DNA of 64,000 nucleotides from positions 310,001 through 374,000 of the forward strand of contig NZ_CP154799.1 in the NCBI RefSeq assembly GCF_050920705.1, in the 5' to 3' direction. A program made the translations under genes and the position numbers. The DNA is from Regnicoccus_A sp014224355 (GTDB taxonomy: Bacteria > Cyanobacteriota > Cyanobacteriia > PCC-6307 > Cyanobiaceae). Shown in pieces: positions 8,685-17,539 of this stretch (positions within the stretch are counted from its first letter, which is position 1; every line of letters starts with the position of its first letter). The notes under the pieces are model-generated. The model did no database searches. It saw nothing but the letters and a program-made list of their open reading frames with translations, and was not told the DNA's origin.

Positions 8685-9872
8685 TCACTGCTTGACCACA
8701 GCCCGGCAGATGCGTTGGGCGGCCTCCCGTCCTCCGAAGAGATTGCGGGCCGCCGGGCCTATCTGTAGGGCAGTGAGGCCGCCCATCAGGTGCACAGGGA
8801 TTCCTGGCCAGCGCAGATCAGACCCGAGAACCGGCCAGTCATCCACCAGTTCAATCGGCTGTTGCTGATGCAGCTGCTGCAACAGCGGGTGCTGGCTGAC
8901 GCCCTGACGATGCCCCGTGGCGAGCCAGATCCGATCAGAGGAAAGCCGCTGGCCTCCGGTGCAGACAATCTCCCACTGATCGGAACTCCAGCGTGCAGCC
9001 TGCACCTCGCAGAGTTCATGAAGCTGGAGTTCGCCGCGTCGTTGGGCCTGCCTGAGCTCTGCTGCAGCCTCCGGCGTGATCGAACCGCCATCCCGTGCCT
9101 CCAGGACGAGGTGGCGGCGGTGGTGCATGCAGGGTTCCGCATGAAAGCCCTTGAGGTACTTGGGGCCCAGCCAGCCGGGATCGGCATCGAAAGGCCTCTG
9201 TTTCAGGCCACTGCGGCACAGCAACTGCACCTTGGCGCCGCGCCGCAGTGCCCCGAGGCTGAGATGGGCACTGGTGAGCCCGCCGCCGACAATCAGGATC
9301 CGTTCACCAGGGCGCAGACGTAGCGCCGGCAGATAAATCGCATCGCTGTGCTGCACGGCGTCTGCCGGGGCCTCGCCTCCGATGCCCTTGATCCAGGCAG
9401 GCAACTGCGGGCTCCCGCTGCCCGTCGCGATCACCACCCTCCCGGCCTGCACTGATGTCCCATCACTGAGCGATAGCTCGAGCGGGCCCTTGCCGTTCGC
9501 TGGAAGGCTGATGTGCTCGACGCTCGCTGCCTGCACACGCCCCTCCAGCGCAAACTCGCTGATCACCTCGCGGCAGAAGGCAGCGAAGAGATCGGTGTGC
9601 GGCAGTCCATACGCACCTTCCAGCTGTCGATGGCGCTGCTGGCGGTGGGCAAAGCGCCGCAGGGCATGGGCATTTGGATGGGGGTGATGGGGCGAGGGCG
9701 ACCGCAGCCAGGGAATTTCGTAGCGCTCCATCTGGCGCTGCCAGCGGCTCAGCCAGCGGCCGCTGGGATCCACGATCCTGAGGCGGCGATGCAGCCGCGG
9801 GCGTTTCTGCAGCAATAGACAACTGAGGGTGAGGGCCTGGGGTCCGGCCCCGACCATCACAAGATCAGCCAT
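8685..9872 (-). CDS. FAD/NAD(P)-binding oxidoreductase (ornithine/lysine monooxygenase-like fold)
   Basis: A 395-aa flavoprotein. The N-terminus carries the FAD Rossmann motif VMVGAGPQALTLS; a second dinucleotide motif, ILIVGGGLTSAHLSLGAL, is in the middle; VVIATGSGSPQLP and IWLATGHRQGVS are the typical family ATG motifs. The layout fits SidA/IucD-like monooxygenases or FAD/NAD(P)-binding proteins of unknown substrate. Its start overlaps the zur stop (positions 9865-9872), so it is probably co-transcribed with zur and indirectly zinc-responsive. Confidence 0.8.
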   Translation of the reverse strand: MADLVMVGAGPQALTLSCLLLQKRPRLHRRLRIVDPSGRWLSRWQRQMERYEIPWLRSPSPHHPHPNAHALRRFAHRQQRHRQLEGAYGLPHTDLFAAFCREVISEFALEGRVQAASVEHISLPANGKGPLELSLSDGTSVQAGRVVIATGSGSPQLPAWIKGIGGEAPADAVQHSDAIYLPALRLRPGERILIVGGGLTSAHLSLGALRRGAKVQLLCRSGLKQRPFDADPGWLGPKYLKGFHAEPCMHHRRHLVLEARDGGSITPEAAAELRQAQRRGELQLHELCEVQAARWSSDQWEIVCTGGQRLSSDRIWLATGHRQGVSQHPLLQQLHQQQPIELVDDWPVLGSDLRWPGIPVHLMGGLTALQIGPAARNLFGGREAAQRICRAVVKQ

Positions 9873-10302
9873 GGGCCAAGGGTTCGCTCTGCTGGCAGGA
9901 ACGGCAGAGGCCGTGGATCTCGAAGGTGTGAAACAGCGGCTTGAATCCCTGCAGCAAGACCTTCGTCAGGCCGAGACCACCCGTTGCCACCGGGCAGATT
10001 GGCAACGGTTCGCTGTGGCCGCAGCTCACGCAGGTCAGGTGATGGTCATCGCGCTCCAGCGGGGCATAGACGCTCTCCCCATTGGTCAACTTGCGGCAGC
10101 GCACCAGACCAGAGCGTTGGAGGAGTCGCAGGTTCCGGTACACGGTGGCCAGGCCATGCCGCTGCGACGCCTGCTTGAGCCGTTCATGCAGCTCCTGGCC
10201 GCTGAGCTCGGCATCCGCCGCCTGGAGCACGGCCAGCAGGGCCCGCTGCCGGGGCCCCAGGGGCATGTCGCTGGGATCGGTGGGATGGGCGTGTGGAGCC
10301 AT
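9865..10302 (-). CDS. zur: zinc uptake regulator, Fur family (Zur)
   Basis: 145 aa from the ATG at 10302. A winged-helix DNA-binding half (LGPRQRALLAVLQAADAELS, then GLATVYRNLRLLQRSGLVR) is followed by the dimer/metal half with HHLTCVSCGH and a second CxxC pair, LCRSCQQ, for structural zinc. It is assigned as Zur rather than Fur because it is divergent from a zinc GTPase of the CobW family, is followed by znuABC, and has Zur-type palindromes nearby. The palindrome at 10334-10350 lies in its own upstream region, which suggests autoregulation. The longer upstream frame to 10434 was rejected because it crosses the operator. Confidence 0.9.
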   Translation of the reverse strand: MAPHAHPTDPSDMPLGPRQRALLAVLQAADAELSGQELHERLKQASQRHGLATVYRNLRLLQRSGLVRCRKLTNGESVYAPLERDDHHLTCVSCGHSEPLPICPVATGGLGLTKVLLQGFKPLFHTFEIHGLCRSCQQSEPLAHG

Positions 10303-10333
10303 GGGCGGACCGCCAGGTGCGCAACCTGCTAAA

Positions 10334-10350
10334 ACGAGAACCATTCTCAG
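10334..10350. promoter_or_regulatory. Zur box between zur and cobW
   Basis: Palindrome GAGAACCATTCTC (GAGAA-N3-TTCTC) at 10336-10348. It lies in the 76 bases between the divergent zur (start 10302) and cobW (start 10379) genes. The same half-sites recur at 12485 and 19403, each in front of a zinc gene. Binding by Zur is inferred. Confidence 0.8.
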
Positions 10351-10378
10351 CATACGGGGCTTCGGCTCCCCTCCGGCC

Positions 10379-11362
10379 ATGGCCTTCTCCAGCCCTGTTC
10401 CCGCCACCGAGCGCCTGCCGGTGACCGTGCTCACCGGTTACCTCGGTGCCGGCAAGACCACATTGCTCAACCGGATCCTCACCCATGAGCACGGCCTCAA
10501 GGTGGCGGTCATCGTGAATGAATTCGGGGAGGTGGGCATCGATAACCAGCTGGTGGTGGATGCCGATGAGGAGATCTTCGAGATGAACAACGGCTGCATC
10601 TGCTGCACCGTGCGCGGCGATCTCATCCGGATCATCGGCAACCTGATGAAGCGTCGCGACCGCTTCGATCACCTGGTGATTGAAACCACCGGCCTGGCCG
10701 ATCCGGCGCCGGTGATCCAGACGTTCTTTGTGGATGAAGACCTGCGCGATGAGCTGCGGCTGGATGCCGTGGTGACGCTCGTGGACCTCAAGCATGTGGA
10801 GCAGCACTGGGAGGCCGAGGAAGTGCAGGAGCAGCTGGCCTTTGCCGATGTGCTGGTGCTCAACAAGGCCGATCTGGTGAGCGATGCCGATCGGGCGGCG
10901 ATCGAGCGGCGGGTGCGCGCCATCAACCCCGTGGCCCGCCTGATCACGAGCGAGAACGCCGATGTGCCGATGCCGGAGCTGCTGGGGGTGGAAGCCTTTG
11001 AGCTGGAGCGGGCCCTGAGTCTCGATCCGGGCTTTTTGGTGGACGAGCACACCCATGAGCACGACGATGCCGTGGGCTCGGTGGCCCTGGTGGAGGAACG
11101 GCCGATGGACCTCGAGAAGCTGGGGCGCTGGCTGTCGGATCTGGTGGCCGAGCGCGGCCCTGATCTGTTCCGGATGAAGGGCATCATCCAGCTGCAGGGA
11201 GAGGCCCGTCGCTACGTGTTCCAGTCAGTGCACATGCTGCTCGATGGCGATTTCGATCGCCCCTGGAAGCCCGCGGAGCTGCGCCGCACCGAGTTGGTGA
11301 TCATCGGCCGTGATCTCGATGCCGAGGCCCTGCGAGCCGGCTTCCTGGCCTGTGTCGCCTGA
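10379..11362 (+). CDS. CobW/COG0523-family zinc GTPase (metal chaperone)
   Basis: 327 aa. G3E GTPase landmarks: Walker A GYLGAGKTTLLNR near residue 20, the metal-binding NNGCICCTVRGD (CxCC) near 78, ETTGLADP, and LNKADLV for base recognition. The C-terminal CobW domain has DLFRMKGIIQL and is preceded by a short His-rich stretch (HTHEHDD). COG0523 proteins under Zur control are thought to deliver zinc to client enzymes when zinc is scarce. The ATG at 10379 was chosen because it follows the Zur box, while the open frame upstream is antisense to zur. Eight bases separate it from the next gene. Confidence 0.9.
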   Translation: MAFSSPVPATERLPVTVLTGYLGAGKTTLLNRILTHEHGLKVAVIVNEFGEVGIDNQLVVDADEEIFEMNNGCICCTVRGDLIRIIGNLMKRRDRFDHLVIETTGLADPAPVIQTFFVDEDLRDELRLDAVVTLVDLKHVEQHWEAEEVQEQLAFADVLVLNKADLVSDADRAAIERRVRAINPVARLITSENADVPMPELLGVEAFELERALSLDPGFLVDEHTHEHDDAVGSVALVEERPMDLEKLGRWLSDLVAERGPDLFRMKGIIQLQGEARRYVFQSVHMLLDGDFDRPWKPAELRRTELVIIGRDLDAEALRAGFLACVA

Positions 11363-11369
11363 GCTCTCG

Positions 11370-12482
11370 ATGGCAACCTCGGCTCCGCTGGTGAGCGAAC
11401 GGCTCTGCGGTGATCTGCAGCAGCCGATCTCGGCCCTGGCCTGGTCGGCCGACGGAGAGTTTCTGGCGATCGCGAGCGCCGGTGGTGAATTGCTTCTGCT
11501 CGACTTCCTCGCCGGCTGTGAGGAACTGCTGCGCGGCGACCGCGACAGCAGCCTCGATGTGGTGGGCTTCAGCAGCGATGGCCAGTTCCTGATGGCCGCC
11601 GGCCAGAGCGGCGAGCTGCTGCTCTGGGAACTGGGCGGCACCGGGGTGCGGCCGTTGGCCATGGATTCGATCCCGTTAGGGGGCGGCTGGATTGATGCGG
11701 CGGCCTGGCAGCCGGGTGGCCTGCTGCTGGCGGTGGCGGCCGGGCGTGAGCTGCGGCTCTGGGATGGGGCCAGCCGCCAGTGGCGTGAGCCACCGCTGCA
11801 GTTGCCCGGCACCATTCAGGCCCTCGCCTGGAGCGCCGACGGGGTGCAGCTGGCTGCCAGCTGCCACGGTGAGCTGGTGTTGTGGCAGCTTTGCCTGGGC
11901 GCGCCGGCCGATCCGCCGCTGCGCAACCCGATCGCCTCGGCCGGCCTGGCCCTGGCCTTCTCCGGCCCGGGGCACCATCTGGCCTGCGGGATGCTGGATC
12001 GCTCCCTGCTGGTGTGGCCGCAGGGCTGTCACGGCCAGCCCTGGCAATTCAGCGGTTTCCCCGCCAAGGTGCGCCAGCTGGCCTGGAGCGAGCAGCCCGG
12101 CCGCCTGGCCCCGCTGCTGGCCAGTGCTGCCGCAGAGGCCGTGATCCTGTGGACGCAGGTGAAGCAGGGGTCCAAGGCCTGGCAACCCGAACCGTTGCTG
12201 TGGCATGAAAAACGCATCAATGCACTGGCCTTTGCGCCCGGCAGCACCCTGCTGGCCAGTGCCTCCAGCGACGGCAGCGTGGTGCTCTGGGATGGCCGAG
12301 GTCGGATGTTGCAGCCGCTCAAGGGCCAGGGCAGCGGCTTCAACGCTCTGGCCTGGCGACCGGATGGCCGGCACCTGGCGGCCGGTGATGCCAACGGTCG
12401 CTGGTGGCTGTGGCCGGTAGCGGTGCCGCCGCGCGAACGGCAGAGCCAGCGCGCCGGGGCTGGCTTCCGGTCCAAGCCTTAG
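11370..12482 (+). CDS. WD40-repeat protein in the zinc cluster
   Basis: 370 aa from the ATG at 11370. There are about seven degenerate WD repeats of the form ALAWSADGEFLAIASAGGELLLLD, often ending LLLWEL, LRLWDG, VVLWDG or WWLWPV, consistent with one beta-propeller. No signal peptide or membrane span. It lies 7 bases after cobW and directly before znuA, so it is read from the cobW Zur-controlled promoter. A scaffold role in zinc allocation is only an inference from its position. Confidence 0.85.
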   Translation: MATSAPLVSERLCGDLQQPISALAWSADGEFLAIASAGGELLLLDFLAGCEELLRGDRDSSLDVVGFSSDGQFLMAAGQSGELLLWELGGTGVRPLAMDSIPLGGGWIDAAAWQPGGLLLAVAAGRELRLWDGASRQWREPPLQLPGTIQALAWSADGVQLAASCHGELVLWQLCLGAPADPPLRNPIASAGLALAFSGPGHHLACGMLDRSLLVWPQGCHGQPWQFSGFPAKVRQLAWSEQPGRLAPLLASAAAEAVILWTQVKQGSKAWQPEPLLWHEKRINALAFAPGSTLLASASSDGSVVLWDGRGRMLQPLKGQGSGFNALAWRPDGRHLAAGDANGRWWLWPVAVPPRERQSQRAGAGFRSKP

Positions 12483-12484
12483 AA

Positions 12485-12499
12485 TGAGAACCGTTCTCA
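12485..12499. promoter_or_regulatory. Zur box in front of znuABC
   Basis: Perfect 15-base palindrome TGAGAACCGTTCTCA, starting two bases after the WD40-gene stop. It overlaps an ATG at 12484 and so argues that znuA starts further downstream. znuABC therefore has its own Zur-controlled promoter, at least partly inside the end of the WD40 gene. Confidence 0.85.
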
Positions 12500-12513
12500 C
12501 AATGTGGCTGCGG

Positions 12514-13512
12514 ATGCGTGCTCCTGCCGGGCTCCAGGACCTGTTGAGGCGGACCGGGGTGGTGTGCGGGGCCCTGCTGTTGGCCGCCTGCGGCGCGCCC
12601 CGCCAGGAGCCCCCTGATGCCGGAGCAGACGGGGCGTTCATGGTGGTCACCACCTTCCTGCCGATCACCCTGTTCACCAGAGCCGTGGCCGGCGACTGCG
12701 CCACCGTTACCGCACTGATTCCTCCCAGCACGGGCCCCCACGATTTCCAGGCCAGGCCGGGGGACCTGACCGCCCTGCGCCAGGCCCGGGTGCTGGTGAA
12801 GAACGGCCTGGAGATGGAGAGCTTCCTCGACAAGCTCGTGACCTCCGCTGACAATCCCCAGCTGAAGGTGATTGATTCCAGCCGCGGTGTCGCCACCCTG
12901 GGCACGGAGCACCATGACGACGCCCATGACGACGGCCATGGCGACGGCCATGGCGAGGAGCAGAGCCACGGTCATCGCCATGATCACGACGCTGTGAATC
13001 CCCACATCTGGCTGGATCCACTGCGGGCGGTGCAGCAGGTGGAGACCATCCGCGATGGCCTCGTGAAGGCCGATCCCAGCTGCGCGGAGGGATACCGGCG
13101 CAACGCAGCCGCCTACACCGCCGAGCTGAAGCAGCTCAACAGTGAGATCGCCGCTCAGCTCCAGCCCTATCGGGGCAAAACGTTCGTGGCCTTCCACGAC
13201 TTCGCCCCCTACTTCGCCCAGCGCTATGGCCTCAAGGCTGAGTTCCTGGTGGATGTGCCCGAGCTCAATCCCTCGCCGGCTGATCTGCAGCGAGTGGCGG
13301 CGGCGGTGAAGAGCAGCCAGCTCAAGGCTCTGCTGAGCGAGCCGCAGGAGGGCAACCGCTCCTTCAACGCCCTGGCAAAGGATCTGGGGGTGAAGGTGGT
13401 GGTGTTCGATCCGCTGGAAACGGCGAGCGAGCAGGCCTCCCGTGATCCGGCCACCTATCTGTCGGTGATGCGCCGCAACGCGGCCGATCTGCGGCAGGCC
13501 TTCGGGGAATGA
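12514..13512 (+). CDS. znuA: zinc ABC transporter substrate-binding lipoprotein ZnuA
   Basis: Periplasmic zinc-binding protein of cluster A-I. The chosen ATG at 12514 gives a signal peptide ending in the lipobox LLLAAC. Zinc ligands are visible: STGPHDF (His), NPHIWLDP (His), VAFHDFAPY (His) and the later acidic DPLETAS region. A His/Asp-rich loop (HHDDAHDDGHGDGHGEE) marks it as a zinc rather than manganese binder. In-frame ATGs at 12484 and 12502 exist, but the first lies inside the Zur box. znuC overlaps its end (ATGA). Confidence 0.93.
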   Translation: MRAPAGLQDLLRRTGVVCGALLLAACGAPRQEPPDAGADGAFMVVTTFLPITLFTRAVAGDCATVTALIPPSTGPHDFQARPGDLTALRQARVLVKNGLEMESFLDKLVTSADNPQLKVIDSSRGVATLGTEHHDDAHDDGHGDGHGEEQSHGHRHDHDAVNPHIWLDPLRAVQQVETIRDGLVKADPSCAEGYRRNAAAYTAELKQLNSEIAAQLQPYRGKTFVAFHDFAPYFAQRYGLKAEFLVDVPELNPSPADLQRVAAAVKSSQLKALLSEPQEGNRSFNALAKDLGVKVVVFDPLETASEQASRDPATYLSVMRRNAADLRQAFGE

Positions 13513-14300
13513 CAGAGCACAGCCCGGTGCTGCTGGTGGGGGGTCTGAGCGTTCGCCGTGGTGAGCGGCTGGCCGTGGAGCAGGTGAGCTTTCAGCTCGC
13601 CCGCGAAACCGATACGGCGCTGGTGGGTCCCAACGGTGCCGGCAAGAGCAGCCTGGTGGGCGCCGTGCTCGGCCTGCTGCCCCGTAGCTCCGGCAGCGTG
13701 AGGATCCTGGGCCACGCCCTCGGCCCGGCAGGCGAGTTGCCCCGATCGGTGCGCTCTCAAATTGCCTATCTGCCCCAGAGCCTGGCGTTGCAGGGCCGCT
13801 TTCCGCTCACGGTGGGGGAATTCGTGGGCTTTGGCGTTGATCCTCCGGGCCTCAGCCTGGCCTGGCTGGGCAACAGGCGCCGAACTGAGGCCGTGCTTCG
13901 TGCCCTGGAGCGCACCGGTTGCCAGGACCTGGCGGAACGCCGCCTCAGCGCGCTCTCCGGCGGTCAGCTCAAGCGGGTGCTGCTGGCCTTCTGTGTGGTG
14001 CGGCCCCGCCAGTTGCTGGTGCTCGATGAGGCGCAGGCGGGACTGGATGCCCCCAGCAGCGAGCGGTTCCAGGAGCTGCTGCTTGAGCTGCGCCGCCAGG
14101 AGGGCTGGACCGTGCTGCAGGTGTCGCACGATCTGGAGATGGTGCGCCGCAGCTGCGATCAGGTGCTGTGCCTGAACCAACGACTGCGCTGCAGCGGTGC
14201 CCCCGACCATGCCCTCAGTGCGGCGCGGCTGGCCGAGCTCTATGGGCCCAATGTGGTGCCCTACCGCCATGACCATGCCGTGGTTCCTGCCCATGGCTGA
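13509..14300 (+). CDS. znuC: zinc ABC transporter ATPase ZnuC
   Basis: 263-aa ABC ATPase that powers zinc uptake. Walker A VGPNGAGKSSLVG near residue 39, Q-loop AYLPQSLALQ, signature LSALSGGQLKR, Walker B QLLVLDEAQAG, and switch VSHDLEMV. In this Walker B the residue after the catalytic Glu is Ala-Gln rather than the more common Pro-x. It overlaps znuA (ATGA) and znuB (ATGGCTGA), so all three are translationally coupled. Confidence 0.93.
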   Translation: MTEHSPVLLVGGLSVRRGERLAVEQVSFQLARETDTALVGPNGAGKSSLVGAVLGLLPRSSGSVRILGHALGPAGELPRSVRSQIAYLPQSLALQGRFPLTVGEFVGFGVDPPGLSLAWLGNRRRTEAVLRALERTGCQDLAERRLSALSGGQLKRVLLAFCVVRPRQLLVLDEAQAGLDAPSSERFQELLLELRRQEGWTVLQVSHDLEMVRRSCDQVLCLNQRLRCSGAPDHALSAARLAELYGPNVVPYRHDHAVVPAHG

Positions 14301-15186
14301 TCCGTCATCGCTGCTGGTGGTGCTGGGCCAGCCGTTCATGCAGCGGGCCCTGCTCGGTGGCCTGCTCACCGGCGCCCTGGGCGGGCTGCTGGGCAGTTTC
14401 GCGGTGTTGCGCCAGCTCTCGTTCTTCAGTGATGCCCTGGGCCATTCCGCCCTGCTGGGCATCAGCCTGGGCATCCTGCTGGGGATCAATCCCACCCTGG
14501 TACTGATCCCGTTCGCGGTGCTGTTCGCCCTGCTGGTGAATCAACTGGTGGCCCGCAGCGGTCTGCCGGCCGATGCCCTGCTCAACATCGTTTATTCCAC
14601 CTCTCTCGCTTTCGCGGTGGTGGCCCTGAGCCTCGTGGAGACCTACCGCGGCGGCATCCAGCAGCTGCTGTTCGGCGACATCCTCGGCATCAGCTGGAGC
14701 GATCTGAGCGTGATCGCTGTGCTGTTGCTCGTCGCCTTGATCTATCTGGCCCTCAGCCTGCGCGCCCAGGTGCTGCTGACGCTCAACAGCGACCTGGCCG
14801 GAGCCTTCGGTGTGGGAGCCAGCCGTCATCGCCTGGCCTTCATCGTGCTGCTGGCGGTGGTGGTGGCGGTGTCGATCAAGGCGGTGGGGGTACTGCTGAT
14901 CAGCGCCTTCGTGGTGATCCCGGCCTGCGGGGGGCGGTTGGTGAGTCGCCACTTCCCGCTCTATGCCCTGATCTCCGCCTGCCTCGGCGGGGGCTGCGCC
15001 CTGCTGGGGCTGCTGGGTTCAGGCCTCACCAACCTGCCCTCCGGGCCCTGCGTGGTGATCGTGCAATTTGCGGGCTTCCTGATGGCGCTGCTGGTCAGCC
15101 AGACGACGCGTCGCTCTCCAGCAACTGCCGTGCCAGCAGGGCGCCACATTCCTGGTGGAGACCGAGACGCCCTGGAATCACGCTGA
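14293..15186 (+). CDS. znuB: zinc ABC transporter permease ZnuB
   Basis: A 297-aa integral membrane permease of the ABC-3 family with about eight hydrophobic segments. Family landmarks are LRQLSFFSDALGHSALLG near the N-terminus and the conserved AVGVLLISAFVVIPA. The ATG at 14293 overlaps the znuC stop; an earlier in-frame ATG at 14275 is less likely. The 3' end overlaps the convergent hydrolase gene by 92 bases, so the last 30 residues (Thr/Pro/Gly-rich) are encoded antisense to it. Confidence 0.92.
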   Translation: MADPSSLLVVLGQPFMQRALLGGLLTGALGGLLGSFAVLRQLSFFSDALGHSALLGISLGILLGINPTLVLIPFAVLFALLVNQLVARSGLPADALLNIVYSTSLAFAVVALSLVETYRGGIQQLLFGDILGISWSDLSVIAVLLLVALIYLALSLRAQVLLTLNSDLAGAFGVGASRHRLAFIVLLAVVVAVSIKAVGVLLISAFVVIPACGGRLVSRHFPLYALISACLGGGCALLGLLGSGLTNLPSGPCVVIVQFAGFLMALLVSQTTRRSPATAVPAGRHIPGGDRDALESR

Positions 15187-15997
15187 GCTGATCGGCCGCC
15201 TCCCAGCCCAGAGCCTCCATCTCTGTCTTGGAGCGTGGTGGGGCCTCGGAAGCCAGCACCACCTGCAGAGGGCATTGGAGCAGGCGCGCCTGTTGCAGCC
15301 ACCAGGCGCGCTCGTCTGCTGGATCAAGGCCACCACTCACGAACGCCACACTGGCGAAGCGTGCCCCGGGGCGCCTGGCCAGCAGCTGCTGTTCGCGGAT
15401 CCGCGCCGGCGTGAGCAGGGCGGGGTCGACCCAGACATGACGCCGCAGCATCAGGCGCAGCACCATCCGGCTGGTGTTGAGCCGGTAGAGCGCCGGGCCG
15501 ATCCATGGGGCTGCCACCAGATGCCGCAGCCAGCCGAACCGCTGCGAGGGCCAGCCGGTCATGGTCGGCAGGGGGCCGCGCCAGGTGGGGGCCACCAGCA
15601 CCAGCTCCTGCCACAGGCCAGACCATTCGGCCGCCAGCCCCAAGGCCACCGAGGCGCTGTGGCCGGCGGCGATCACGGTGGGGCGCTGGCGGTTGGTGGT
15701 GCGCAGATAGGAGAGCACGGCCCGCAGCGCCGAGCGCAGCAGGGCGGCGCCATAGGGCATCGCGGGGCGGTCGCTGTCGCCGAAACCGGGCCAGTCGATG
15801 CTCACCAGCTGGCGCTGATCGTCCACTGCCTCGGCCAACGGTTTCCATTCCCCCCGGCTCGACACGGTGCTCAGCGCTGGCAGCAGCAACCAAAGGGGGG
15901 CCTCCGCCGGCCCCCGGCGCTCCAGCACCAGGCGCAGCTGTCTCCCGGCCAGGTCCACTTGCAGGGTCTCGAGCCCTCCCCCCAGCTGTGGTTTCAT
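15095..15997 (-). CDS. alpha/beta-hydrolase, last gene of the second Zur operon
   Basis: 300-aa alpha/beta hydrolase: LLLPALSTVSSRGEW oxyanion region, IDWPGFGDSDRP, nucleophile elbow AAGHSASVALGLA, and VSGGLDPADERAWW near the acid position. Hydrolases of this type in cyanobacteria are often annotated as lipid or ester hydrolases; the substrate is unknown. It overlaps the upstream metallophosphoesterase-like gene by 4 bases and so is probably the distal member of a five-gene zinc-regulated operon starting at cobW (19389). Confidence 0.8.
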   Translation of the reverse strand: MKPQLGGGLETLQVDLAGRQLRLVLERRGPAEAPLWLLLPALSTVSSRGEWKPLAEAVDDQRQLVSIDWPGFGDSDRPAMPYGAALLRSALRAVLSYLRTTNRQRPTVIAAGHSASVALGLAAEWSGLWQELVLVAPTWRGPLPTMTGWPSQRFGWLRHLVAAPWIGPALYRLNTSRMVLRLMLRRHVWVDPALLTPARIREQQLLARRPGARFASVAFVSGGLDPADERAWWLQQARLLQCPLQVVLASEAPPRSKTEMEALGWEAADQLSVIPGRLGLHQECGALLARQLLESDASSG

Positions 15998-16704
15998 GCA
16001 AACCCCCGCGCCCGCAGCTTGGGTTTGCAGCCGGCGCTGAGAAAGTCGAGGCGATCGCTGCCGGGGTCGTAGAGGGTGTAGTGAACGCCGGCCCCGATGC
16101 CGATCACCTGGCGCTGGGGAACGCTCTGCTGGTGGTGCCGTTGGCCCTCCAGATCCCGCACCTGCGATTCGACGCCACCGCCGCTGAGCTCAACCCGGAA
16201 CTGCTGACCGCTGCGGGCGGTGAACAGACGGTTCACGTCCATGCGGGTGAGACGATCCAGCAGCAGCAGCGGCGAGCTGTCTGGACCCAGGCTGTCGTCC
16301 ACAGCGGCCGAGCTGCCATGCAGCAGGGCGCAGTCGAGCTCGATGAAGCCGAACTGCAGCGCCGCCAGCCAGCCCATGTGGCCGGGATCCACCGCCTGGA
16401 GCAGGGCATCCACGGCCGCCTCCCCCTGGCTGAGGCGCAGGGCATCGGCTCGCCGGCCGCCGCGGTGGCCCCGCTCGGCCAGGAGCTGGTCCTCCCACCA
16501 GCCGTAAAGGCACTGCGGCTCGAGCTCGCCGCGGCGCGGCTTCTGCAGCCGCTCCAGAAGGGCATTGCACTCCCGCTCCGGGCCGATCACATCACCCAGC
16601 ACAAACAGGGTGTCCACCCGCCGGGTGTGGCGCAGATCGGCCTGGATGGCCTCATAGGCCTCCAGATCACCGCGCAGTCCACTGATCAGGGCCCAGCGTG
16701 CCAT
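15994..16704 (-). CDS. degenerate metallophosphoesterase-like protein
   Basis: 236 aa. It follows the calcineurin-like phosphoesterase layout but has lost key metal ligands: the opening ISGLRGDLEAYEAI replaces the usual DxHG motif, LFVLGDVIGPERE retains the second motif, and YGWWEDQLL stands where GNH is expected. The neighbour upstream is a better-preserved paralogue, so this may be a non-catalytic partner. It overlaps genes on both sides (1 base upstream, 4 bases downstream). Confidence 0.65.
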   Translation of the reverse strand: MARWALISGLRGDLEAYEAIQADLRHTRRVDTLFVLGDVIGPERECNALLERLQKPRRGELEPQCLYGWWEDQLLAERGHRGGRRADALRLSQGEAAVDALLQAVDPGHMGWLAALQFGFIELDCALLHGSSAAVDDSLGPDSSPLLLLDRLTRMDVNRLFTARSGQQFRVELSGGGVESQVRDLEGQRHHQQSVPQRQVIGIGAGVHYTLYDPGSDRLDFLSAGCKPKLRARGFA

Positions 16705-17534
16705 CAGCGCTCACACACGTGGCTGGCGTCGTCGGCCCGCTCGGCGTACTCGAAGCCATGGCGCAGCCGCCAGGCAAAGATCGTCGGCAGACCGGCATCG
16801 ACGATGGCGCTGCAGGTGCGCTCCACCTCGTAGGGCACCTCCCGGATCGCGACGGCGCCGGTGTCCTCATCGTGGATCACATAGGTGGCTTGGGTGTTGC
16901 CATGGCGCGGCTCCCCCACCGAGCCGGCATTGATGATGCGGCGCAGCGGCAGCCGCAGCTCCGTGTCTTCCGCCTCGGCCACACCGCCTGGCTCACCGGG
17001 CATCTGCCGCACCCGCACCCGGATCGATCCATCCCGCAGCTCCCGCACATAGGGCCGGTGGGTGTGGCCGCAGAACAACGTCTCGGCGCCGGCGCTCTCC
17101 ACCCGCTCCAGGGCCGCAAAGGCATCCATATCGGGCAGCAGGTATTCGTGCTGACTGTTCGGACTGCCATGCACGAACAGCAGCCGATCGCGCCGCAGCG
17201 ATAGCGGCAGGCTGGCCAGAAAGGCCTTGTTCTCCTCGCTCAGCTGCTCGGCCGTCCATTGATGGGCCAGGTGGCCGCGCCGCTCCGCCAGCTGGGAGGG
17301 ATAGCTGCAGTCGCAGGCGTTGAGGCCCTCGATGATGTCCTCATCCCAGCAGCCCTGGCAGGTGGGAATCGCCCGCTGTCGCACCAGGTCCACCACCTCA
17401 TTGGGCTGGAGGCCGTAGCCCACCAGATCCCCCAGGCAGGTGATGGTGGCGATGCCCTGCTGGTCGATATCGGCGAGCACGGCCTCCAGGGCGGCGAGGT
17501 TGGCGTGCAGGCAGGAGATCACGGCATGGGCCAT
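16704..17534 (-). CDS. metallophosphoesterase (calcineurin-like)
   Basis: 276 aa from the ATG at 17534. Motifs: AVISCLHANLAALEAVL (the His is kept, but the usual first Asp is Cys), ITCLGDLVGYGLQP, CQGCWDEDI in place of GNWD, LLFVHGSPNS, and FCGHTHRPYV. It belongs to the YfcE-like group that includes predicted nucleotide or diadenosine-tetraphosphate phosphatases. The long upstream frame to 17768 overlaps the next gene and was rejected. It is part of the cobW operon, so expression under zinc limitation is inferred. Confidence 0.8.
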   Translation of the reverse strand: MAHAVISCLHANLAALEAVLADIDQQGIATITCLGDLVGYGLQPNEVVDLVRQRAIPTCQGCWDEDIIEGLNACDCSYPSQLAERRGHLAHQWTAEQLSEENKAFLASLPLSLRRDRLLFVHGSPNSQHEYLLPDMDAFAALERVESAGAETLFCGHTHRPYVRELRDGSIRVRVRQMPGEPGGVAEAEDTELRLPLRRIINAGSVGEPRHGNTQATYVIHDEDTGAVAIREVPYEVERTCSAIVDAGLPTIFAWRLRHGFEYAERADDASHVCER

Positions 17535-17539
17535 GGCGT

